A stretch of DNA of 5,658 bases from Prevotella sp. UBA3837 (GTDB taxonomy: Bacteria; Bacteroidota; Bacteroidia; Bacteroidales; Bacteroidaceae): the NCBI GenBank assembly GCA_002392835.1, contig DGHX01000144.1:27439-33096 (forward strand), written 5' to 3'. Shown here one piece after another: positions 1 to 5,443 of the stretch. The number at the start of each line of letters is the position of its first letter. Positions within the stretch are counted from its first letter, which is position 1. Below the pieces are notes generated by a model. The model worked only from the letters and a program-made list of their open reading frames with translations, searched no databases and was not told the DNA's origin. A program made the position numbers and the translations under genes.

Positions 1-797
1 TTCTCGCTCTTCATGCAGCGGGCCATGAGGGGGCTCTGCGTGGCATGGAAACCGCTGATGGCGCCACAGGCGATGGTGATGAACAGGCAGGGGAACAGGG
101 CGCCGTTGGCCAGCGACTCGCCCGGCAGGCCCTCCCACAGCTCGGGCAGGTCGGGATGCTTCACAAAGAGCATCACCATCAGGGCGGCGGCCATGAACAG
201 CAACGAGAAGGCGAACAGCGGGTATATCTTGCCGATGATCTTGTCGATGGGCAGCATCGTGGCCACCAGGTAGTAGATGAAGATGATGGTCACCCAGAAC
301 ACGTAGGGCCCCACATTGTCGACGATGAAGGCAGGCTCCCACATGCCGCCCAGGATCTTCGCTGGGCTGTACACGAACACGGCTCCCACCATGATGAGCA
401 GGAAGACGCTGAAGAAGAGCATCACCTGCTTCGTGGTCTTCCCCAGGTAGTGGCCTATCAGCTCGGGCTGGTTGGCTCCGCCGTGGCGCACGCTGAGCAT
501 GCCGCTCAGGTAGTCGTGGGTGGCACCGGCGAAGATGCAGCCCAGCACAATCCAAAGATAGGCCGCAGGCCCGAACTTAGCGCCCATGATGGCTCCGAAG
601 ATGGGGCCCGTACCGGCTATGTTCAGGAACTGAATCATGAAAATCTTCCAGCTCGGCAGCACAATGAAGTCCACACCGTCGGCCTTAGCCACGGCCGGTG
701 TGGGGCGGTCGTCGGGGCCGAAGACGCGCTCTACGAAGCGTCCGTAGAGGCAATAACCCAGAATGAGAGCCACGAGGCTCAATGCAAAAGTAATCAT
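1..797 (-). CDS. cstA: Carbon starvation protein CstA family transporter, N-terminal part (runs off left edge)
   Basis: Reading the minus strand from the ATG at 797-795 gives 265 uninterrupted residues to the window edge, so the gene is cut by the edge rather than broken. The protein is strongly hydrophobic, with about seven candidate membrane segments (roughly residues 3-18, 54-72, 78-96, 124-146, 162-182, 191-212 and 232-250). CstA family signatures are visible: IAGTGPIFG at 60-68, GATHDYLSG at 91-99 with RHGGA just after, and GFHATQSPLMAR at 249-260. E. coli CstA (about 700 residues) and its paralogue BtsT are inner-membrane importers linked to pyruvate and peptide uptake. From memory, Bacteroidales members are shorter, under 500 residues, so roughly half is visible here. 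There is no Shine-Dalgarno sequence before the start, as is usual in the phylum. The gene is divergent from the exported hydrolase. Family assignment is firm; the exact substrate in this organism is not shown. Confidence 0.95.
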   Translation of the reverse strand, partial: MITFALSLVALILGYCLYGRFVERVFGPDDRPTPAVAKADGVDFIVLPSWKIFMIQFLNIAGTGPIFGAIMGAKFGPAAYLWIVLGCIFAGATHDYLSGMLSVRHGGANQPELIGHYLGKTTKQVMLFFSVFLLIMVGAVFVYSPAKILGGMWEPAFIVDNVGPYVFWVTIIFIYYLVATMLPIDKIIGKIYPLFAFSLLFMAAALMVMLFVKHPDLPELWEGLPGESLANGALFPCLFITIACGAISGFHATQSPLMARCMKSE

Positions 798-818
798 ATT
801 GTGTTACAATTTTGGGTG

Positions 819-850
819 CAAAGATAATAAAAAGTTAGGTAAACTCCAAA
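819..850 (-). promoter_or_regulatory. Predicted cstA promoter (Bacteroidetes type)
   Basis: On the minus strand a perfect -33 box TTTG (850-847) is followed after 20 bp by TATCTTTG (826-819), matching the Bacteroidetes housekeeping sigma consensus TTTG / N19-21 / TAnnTTTG. Transcription should start near 811-814, which leaves a leader of about 15 nt before the ATG at 797. The -33 part lies inside the facing hydrolase promoter, so the two compete for the same DNA. Confidence 0.8.
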
Positions 851-866
851 AAATTTTGTACCTTTG
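835..866 (+). promoter_or_regulatory. Predicted promoter of the GHL10 hydrolase gene
   Basis: The -7 box TACCTTTG (859-866) fits TAnnTTTG exactly. Exactly 20 bp upstream is TTAG (835-838), a weak match to the -33 TTTG. The predicted start near 871-874 gives a leader of only about 15 nt before the ATG at 887, with no Shine-Dalgarno sequence. This promoter overlaps the divergent cstA promoter (819-850). The poor -33 suggests it is weaker or needs an activator (inference). Confidence 0.72.
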
Positions 867-886
867 CACGCAAATTGCATAATGAC

Positions 887-2548
887 ATGAGAAAACTCAT
901 TCTGACAGCCCTCCTCGTGCTGTTCTCAGCGGGCAGCCTGCGTGCCCAGCAGTTCACCAGTCCCACGCCCTGGGCCCCCTCTGCCCCCTCGCCTAAGTAC
1001 GAGGTGCGCGCCGTGTGGCTCACCGTAGTCATGGGCCTCGACTGGCCCCGCACCACTGACCAGGAGCGGCAGCGCCGTGACCTGGTGCTCACCCTCGACC
1101 GTCTGCAGCAGGCCGGTGTGAACACCGTGCTCCTACAGGCCCGCGTCCGCGCCACCACCATCTACCCCTCGGCCTTGGAGCCGTGGGACGGCGGATTCAC
1201 CGGCAAGCCCGGCACGGCTCCCGCCTACGACCCACTGCAGTTCTGCATCGACGAGTGCCACAAGCGCGGCATGGAGTGCCACGCATGGGTGGTGACGCTG
1301 CCCATAGGCAAGCACAACGCCATTGGCGCACAGCAGATGCGCAAGAAGCAGCCGCAGCTGGTGAAGCGCATCGGCGACGACTGCTTCATGGACCCCGAGA
1401 ACCCAAAGACGGCCGACTACCTGGCCGGCGTCTGCCGCGAGATAGTGCACAACTACGACGTCGACGGCATCCACCTCGACTACATACGCTACCCCGAGCA
1501 GTGGAAGATTAAGGTATCGCGCGCGAAGGGACGACAGAACATCACCTCCATCGTGCGCGCCATCTACCAGGCCGTGAAGGGCGAGAAGCCCTGGGTGAAG
1601 CTGTCGTGCTCACCAGTGGGCAAGCACGACGACCTGACGCGCTACCGCGCCGGAGGCTGGAACGCGCGCACCGCCGTGTGCCAGGACGCACAGGAATGGC
1701 TGCGACTGGGACTCATGGACCAGCTCTACCCCATGATGTACTTCCAGGGCGACAACTTCTACCCCTTCGCCATCGACTGGCAGGAGCACAGCTACGGGCG
1801 CACCGTCGTCTCAGGCCTCGGCATCTACTTCCTCGACCCGCGCGAAGGCCGCTGGACACTCGACATGGTAGAGCGACAGATGAACGTCGTGCGACAGATA
1901 GGCATGGGCCACTGCTACTTCCGCTCGCGCTTCTTCACCGACAACGTGAAGGGCATCTACGACATGGCACGCCGCTTCGACGCCACACCGGCACTCATCC
2001 CCCCCATGACGTGGGAGCAGAAGCCAGCGCCCAAGGGGCCCGTCAACCTGCAGCTCGGGGGCGACTCGCTCAGCTGGAGCGGAGCCCAGGACCGCAGCGG
2101 CGCCGGACAACTGCTGTACAACGTCTATGCCTCGCCCGAATTCCCCGTCGACGTCAGCAACCCCGCCAACCTCATCGTCACACGCTGGCAGGGAACCTCG
2201 CTCCCCGTGTCGCGCACCGACCTGAACTATGCCGTCACCGCCCTCGACCGCTACGGCCAAGAGAGCATCGCCCGCCAGTTGCTGCTCAATGCAGGGCTCG
2301 AATACTCCGTGCCCATCATTGCCAAGACCGACGGCGCCAGCATAGCACTGCCCGACAAGGAGCAGACCCTCGATGCCGACTTCGTGATCGTGGAGACGCT
2401 GAGCGGGCAGACCGTCAACATCTTCCCCTATCAGGCCACCCTCGATGCCTCTGCCCTACCCGACGGCATCTACCAGCTGCGATCCCTCGGCCGCAAAGGC
2501 CGCAACCACCGCATAGGATTCTTCGCCAAGAAATCGAAGAAGAAATGA
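887..2548 (+). CDS. Exported GHL10-family (DUF187/YngK/DigH-like) glycoside hydrolase with C-terminal beta domains
   Basis: This is a 553-residue protein. A signal peptide covers residues 1-20: a basic MRK start, a hydrophobic core, and a likely signal peptidase I cut after A20 (SLRA before QQ). There is no lipobox cysteine. The ATG at 887 is preferred over an in-frame TTG at 875 because it begins directly with the signal peptide. Residues about 37-360 form a TIM-barrel GHL10 domain: YEVRAVWLTVV at 37-47, YDPLQFCIDECHKRGMECHAW at about 114-134, the hallmark DGIHLDYIRYP at 193-203, and QLYPMMYF at 279-286. A fibronectin-III-like segment follows (about 382-465), then a beta-rich tail (about 466-553) with ALPDGIYQLR and a lysine-rich end. 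E. coli DigH (YddW), in the same family, cuts peptidoglycan strands stripped of stem peptides. A cell-wall or other glycan substrate outside the inner membrane is therefore plausible, but the substrate here is unproven. It probably forms an operon with the thioredoxin-like lipoprotein 135 bp downstream, since no promoter consensus is seen in the gap. Confidence 0.9.
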   Translation: MRKLILTALLVLFSAGSLRAQQFTSPTPWAPSAPSPKYEVRAVWLTVVMGLDWPRTTDQERQRRDLVLTLDRLQQAGVNTVLLQARVRATTIYPSALEPWDGGFTGKPGTAPAYDPLQFCIDECHKRGMECHAWVVTLPIGKHNAIGAQQMRKKQPQLVKRIGDDCFMDPENPKTADYLAGVCREIVHNYDVDGIHLDYIRYPEQWKIKVSRAKGRQNITSIVRAIYQAVKGEKPWVKLSCSPVGKHDDLTRYRAGGWNARTAVCQDAQEWLRLGLMDQLYPMMYFQGDNFYPFAIDWQEHSYGRTVVSGLGIYFLDPREGRWTLDMVERQMNVVRQIGMGHCYFRSRFFTDNVKGIYDMARRFDATPALIPPMTWEQKPAPKGPVNLQLGGDSLSWSGAQDRSGAGQLLYNVYASPEFPVDVSNPANLIVTRWQGTSLPVSRTDLNYAVTALDRYGQESIARQLLLNAGLEYSVPIIAKTDGASIALPDKEQTLDADFVIVETLSGQTVNIFPYQATLDASALPDGIYQLRSLGRKGRNHRIGFFAKKSKKK

Positions 2549-2575
2549 CAAGAAGACAAACAACATCATCTTGAT

Positions 2576-2669
2576 ATTACGATAAAACGATATACCGCTA
2601 CACCGTTATACCGAAATACCGAAATACCGCTAAACCGTTACCGAAACTCTGAAACACCGAAATAACGAA
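2576..2669 (+). repeat. Imperfect period-8 tandem array, consensus ATACCGNN, about 12 units
   Basis: Twelve consecutive octamers can be laid end to end from 2576 to 2669, with one unit two bases short (2640-2645). The core A-x-A-C-C-G is kept and the last two bases vary. A higher-order period is visible. Units at 2592, 2600, 2608 and 2616 end in CT, TT, AA, AA, and the next four (2624, 2632, 2640, 2646) repeat the order CT, TT, AA, AA, so a 32-bp block appears duplicated. The outer units (2576, 2584, 2646, 2654, 2662) are more diverged. The array fills most of the spacer between the hydrolase stop and the lipoprotein start and ends 14 bp before that ATG, so it would lie in the untranslated part of a shared transcript. 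The role is unknown. Confidence 0.85.
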
Positions 2670-2683
2670 AAAAGAACAAAACA

Positions 2684-3790
2684 ATGAACAAGATCAACAC
2701 CCTCCTTGCAGCCCTCCTGGTGCTCGCACTGAGCACCGCCTGCAACAAAAAATCCGATGCCCCCGGCTACCACCTGCAGGGCACCGTCGAAGGCATCAGC
2801 CAGCCTGCCCGCCTGCTCCTCGTGGACAGCGACGGCGCACTCCTCGACACCATCGACGTCGACGCCAAAGGTGCCTTCACCCTCGACGGACAGGCCGACA
2901 GCGTCCGCTTCCTCTCCCTCTACCTTGAGAACGAGCAGAAGACCAGCTACGACTTCTTCACCGAGCAGGGAAACATCAGCATGACCATACAGCCCGAGAA
3001 GGGCATCTGCCAGCTCAAGGGCACCGAGGCCAACGAAGCCCTGCAGCAGATGATGACCGCCATGCAGCCCTACACCGAAAAGCTGAACGAGCTGGAGCAG
3101 CTGGCCAGCGACACCACGCAGCGCCTCGACGAGTGGGCACTCATAGAGCGCTACAACCAGATTGGCAACGAGCTGATGAAACAGCTGAAAGAGGCCGCAC
3201 AGAAAAACACTCAGAATGAACTCGGATACATGCTCGTGTGCAGATACATCGACCCGACGGAGGAGCCTGCGCTGCTGCGACAGCTCATTGAACAGATGCC
3301 GGAGCAGTACCGCCAGCGCGCACAGATAAAGGACATCATCAAAAAGCTCGACGCTGCCAAGGACACCGAGGAAGGTCAGAAGATGGCCGACTTCCAGCTC
3401 AACGACACCGAGGGGCAGCCCGTCAGCATCATGAGCCTCGTGGGCCAGAACCGCATCACCATTCTCGACTTCTGGGCCTCGTGGTGCGGTCCCTGCCGCA
3501 ACGAGATGCCCTTCATGCGCCAGCTCTACGCCGACTACAAGGGCAAGGGCCTCGGCATCGTGGGCATATCCCTCGACGACAGCAAGGATGCCTGGCTGAA
3601 AGCCATCACCGACCTGAAGATTGAATGGCCTCAGATTTCCGACCTTCAAGGCTGGAACAACGCTGCCGCCACACTCTTCCAGGTGAACGCCATCCCCTTC
3701 ATCGTGGTCGTCGACACCAATGGAACCATACTCAAGAAGGGCCTGCGCGGTGAGCCGCTCAAGGAGTTCATCAGCCAGCAGCTGCAATAA
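2684..3790 (+). CDS. DUF4369-thioredoxin (TlpA/ResA-like) thiol-disulfide lipoprotein
   Basis: This is a 368-residue protein. A lipoprotein signal covers residues 1-20, with LSTAC giving a lipidated C20, so it should be membrane-anchored on the periplasmic side. The residues after C20 (NKKSD) do not resemble the Bacteroidetes surface-export signal, which argues against display outside the cell. Residues about 28-112 resemble the beta-rich DUF4369 domain (HLQGTVEG, LLLVDSDGALLDTIDVD, GAFTLDG). Residues about 113-225 are a charged helical linker. Residues about 232-366 are a redoxin/AhpC-TSA thioredoxin fold with FWASWCGPC (active cysteines C268 and C271), GISLDDS, and the cis-proline region AIPFIVVVD (P338). 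Such proteins usually reduce or isomerise disulfides, for example in cytochrome c maturation or exported-protein repair; the partner here is unknown. There is no Shine-Dalgarno sequence and no promoter consensus upstream, so readthrough from the hydrolase gene is likely. Confidence 0.92.
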   Translation: MNKINTLLAALLVLALSTACNKKSDAPGYHLQGTVEGISQPARLLLVDSDGALLDTIDVDAKGAFTLDGQADSVRFLSLYLENEQKTSYDFFTEQGNISMTIQPEKGICQLKGTEANEALQQMMTAMQPYTEKLNELEQLASDTTQRLDEWALIERYNQIGNELMKQLKEAAQKNTQNELGYMLVCRYIDPTEEPALLRQLIEQMPEQYRQRAQIKDIIKKLDAAKDTEEGQKMADFQLNDTEGQPVSIMSLVGQNRITILDFWASWCGPCRNEMPFMRQLYADYKGKGLGIVGISLDDSKDAWLKAITDLKIEWPQISDLQGWNNAAATLFQVNAIPFIVVVDTNGTILKKGLRGEPLKEFISQQLQ

Positions 3791-3821
3791 AAAAACAGCC
3801 CGAAAGTATTTTCCAGACTAT

Positions 3822-3880
3822 TTTATCACAATGCCACACGCGTTAATTACAGATAATTACGCGTGTGGCATTGTGATAAA
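3822..3880. terminator. Long near-perfect hairpin between convergent genes; candidate bidirectional terminator or palindromic repeat
   Basis: The 21-nt arm 3822-3842 is perfectly complementary to 3860-3880. Inside it, TAATTA at 3844-3849 pairs with TAATTA at 3854-3859, leaving T3843 bulged and a CAGA tetraloop (3850-3853): 27 paired bases in total. It sits between the stop of the lipoprotein gene (3790) and the stop of pepD (3901), where a shared terminator is expected. However, neither side has a U-run directly after the stem, so it is not a textbook intrinsic terminator. A second, small inverted repeat, TGATAA (3874-3879) / TTATCA (3884-3889), reuses the right arm. The structure is certain; its function is inferred from position. 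Confidence 0.65.
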
Positions 3881-3900
3881 TGATTATCAAAAAGCAGGTA

Positions 3901-5355
3901 TCAATCCAGATTCTTGAGCACGAGCAGCAGGTGATCCCACACCATCTGTACGGTGGGTATGAGCAGGCGCTCGTCGGGGGTGTGCACGTCGCGCAGCGTG
4001 GGTCCGAAGCTGACCATGTCGAGCTGCGGATAGCGCTCCGAGAAAAGGCCGCACTCCAGTCCGGCGTGGATGCCGCGCACCACGGGCTCCTTGCCGAACA
4101 GCTTCTTGTAGCAGCTGACCACGGTGTCGCGCAGCCGGCTCTCGGCACGCATCTTCCACGCAGGATAGCCGTCGCTGCTCCAGGCCTCGGCACCGGCCAG
4201 CTGGAAGGTGGCACGGAAGGTGGCACACATATTGTCGAGGTTCGACATCACATTCGAGCGCTGCGACGACAGGATGTTGATCTCAGTATCAGTGGTGTGC
4301 ACGGCGGCAATGTTCGATGAAGTCTCGACCATGCCGTTCAGGGCCGGGTCCTGGCAGATGGCGTAGATGCCGTTGTCGACGGCCTGCAAGGCCCAGACGA
4401 AGCGGCGTGCCACCTCGGCCTCGATAACGGGCTGGGCATCGGCGCTCTCCAGAGCCCACACCATCTGCTGGTCGGTGACGTGGAATTCGTCCTCCACCTG
4501 TGCGCTGAACACATTCCAGTCGGCCCTTACGTTCTCCTTCACGTCGTTGGGAACGGCAATGACAAACTGTCCGTCGCGTGGTATGGCATTGTGCAGCTTG
4601 CCCGAGTGGAACTGGGCCAGGCGCACGCCCTCATAGCGGTTCATGGTCTGGAACAGGAAGCGGCCCAGCAGCTTGATGGCGTTGGCACGCTTCTTGTTGA
4701 TGTCGTCGCCTGAGTGTCCGCCGGTGAGTCCCTTCAGCTGTGCGCAAAGGAAGAAGGCTCCGGCCGGAGCCTCCTCGCGCCGGAAGGTGAAGCGTGCCTG
4801 CGTGTTGCGGCCTCCGGCACAGCTCACGAAGATTTCGCCCTCATCCTCAGAGTCGAGGTTGATGAGGTAGTCGCCCGTCATGAAACCGGCCTTCATGCCC
4901 TCGGCACCACTGAGGCCCGTCTCCTCGTCGCGGGTGAAGACACACTCCAGGGGACCGTGCTCAATGTCATCGGCCTGGAGTATGGCCAGCTCAATGGCGC
5001 AGCCGATGCCGTCGTCGGCACCCAGCGTAGTGCCGCGGGCGCGCAGCCACTCACCGTCGACGTAGGTCTGAATAGCGTCGCGGTCGAAGTCAAAGTCCAC
5101 GTCGACCAGCTTGTCGCACACCATGTCCATGTGGCTCTGCAGGATAACGGTCTTGCGATGCTCGTAGCCCTGGGTGGCCGGTTTGCGTATGATGACGTTG
5201 CCCGTCTCGTCGACTTTAGTCTCCAACCCGTGGCTCTGGCCCCACTGCAGCAAGTAGTCAATCATCTTCTCCTCATGCTTCGAAGGACGCGGAATTGTGT
5301 TAATCTTTGCAAACTGCTCGAACACAGATGCAGGTTTTAGCTCGTTTTTATTCAT
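3901..5355 (-). CDS. pepD: Aminoacyl-histidine dipeptidase (PepD, M20 metallopeptidase family)
   Basis: This is a complete 484-residue protein, the usual length for bacterial PepD, and has no signal peptide, so it is cytosolic. PepD is a dinuclear zinc peptidase that splits Xaa-His dipeptides such as carnosine, and other dipeptides, into free amino acids. All expected active-site residues are visible by motif: H75 and D77 in SHMDMV, D114 in LGADDG, E144 and E145 in RDEETGLSG, D168 in NLDSEDEGE, and H458 in DVHTPDERL. By analogy with Vibrio PepD, H75, D114, E145, D168 and H458 bind metal, while D77 and E144 are catalytic. TGGHSGDD (211-218) marks the lid/dimerisation domain. The ATG at 5355 begins with MNKNELKPASVF, a typical PepD start, and lacks a Shine-Dalgarno sequence. 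The gene is convergent with the lipoprotein gene and divergent from the small membrane protein. It shows no frameshift or missing key residue. Confidence 0.96.
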   Translation of the reverse strand: MNKNELKPASVFEQFAKINTIPRPSKHEEKMIDYLLQWGQSHGLETKVDETGNVIIRKPATQGYEHRKTVILQSHMDMVCDKLVDVDFDFDRDAIQTYVDGEWLRARGTTLGADDGIGCAIELAILQADDIEHGPLECVFTRDEETGLSGAEGMKAGFMTGDYLINLDSEDEGEIFVSCAGGRNTQARFTFRREEAPAGAFFLCAQLKGLTGGHSGDDINKKRANAIKLLGRFLFQTMNRYEGVRLAQFHSGKLHNAIPRDGQFVIAVPNDVKENVRADWNVFSAQVEDEFHVTDQQMVWALESADAQPVIEAEVARRFVWALQAVDNGIYAICQDPALNGMVETSSNIAAVHTTDTEINILSSQRSNVMSNLDNMCATFRATFQLAGAEAWSSDGYPAWKMRAESRLRDTVVSCYKKLFGKEPVVRGIHAGLECGLFSERYPQLDMVSFGPTLRDVHTPDERLLIPTVQMVWDHLLLVLKNLD

Positions 5356-5370
5356 TTTTAATGCTATTTA

Positions 5371-5402
5371 TTGAGTGATTCAAATTTTATTGCGTATCTT
5401 TG
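5371..5402 (+). promoter_or_regulatory. Predicted promoter of the small membrane protein gene
   Basis: TTG at 5371-5373 is followed after 21 bp by TATCTTTG (5395-5402), a good Bacteroidetes -33/-7 pair. The predicted transcription start near 5407-5410 leaves about 35 nt of leader before the ATG at 5444. A tiny stem, CCCG (5405-5408) / CGGG (5413-5416), followed by ATTTTT, lies at the very start of that leader. The promoter lies within the predicted 5' untranslated region of the opposite-strand pepD transcript. Confidence 0.75.
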
Positions 5403-5429
5403 CACCCGATTACGGGCATTTTTCACCCG

Positions 5430-5437
5430 CAAAAGTA
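5430..5437 (-). promoter_or_regulatory. Candidate -7 box of the pepD promoter
   Basis: On the minus strand TACTTTTG (5437-5430) matches TAnnTTTG. No good TTTG is found 19-21 bp further upstream, so the -33 element is weak or absent, and it would lie inside the coding start of the opposite gene. The predicted start near 5423-5426 gives a leader of about 70 nt. A nearer alternative, TAAAATTTG (5390-5382), has one base too many between its TA and TTTG and no visible -33, so it was ranked lower. Confidence 0.45.
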
Positions 5438-5443
5438 ATAAAA

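Noticed and set aside
45..827. Plus-strand open frame of 260 codons opposite cstA
   Set aside because: The translation is a low-complexity His/Glu/Gln/Gly-rich shadow, while the minus strand gives unmistakable CstA motifs.
875..886. In-frame TTG start for the hydrolase, four codons upstream
   Set aside because: It would sit almost at the transcription start and adds HND before the basic signal-peptide start; the ATG at 887 gives a standard signal peptide.
1606..2574. Plus-strand out-of-frame open reading frame of 322 codons inside the hydrolase gene
   Set aside because: It is Arg/Pro/His-rich and lacks motifs, whereas the overlapping frame encodes a conserved GHL10 protein through the same region.
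2576..2669. Octamer array as a CRISPR
   Set aside because: Units are 8 nt with no spacers and no cas genes nearby, so it is a simple tandem repeat.
2630..3787. Long minus-strand open frame (385 codons) opposite the thioredoxin lipoprotein
   Set aside because: It mirrors a clearly real gene with a lipoprotein signal and WCGPC motif; its translation is rich in V, L, H and E without any recognisable domain, as expected for the antisense of a GC-rich gene.
3843..4228. Small frames crossing the convergent junction and the end of pepD
   Set aside because: They lie over the hairpin and the conserved PepD C-terminus in other frames and show no domain or promoter of their own.
5405..5423. CCCG/CGGG stem plus T-run as an intrinsic terminator or attenuator
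   Set aside because: A four-base-pair stem is too weak to support a call; it is only mentioned with the promoter.
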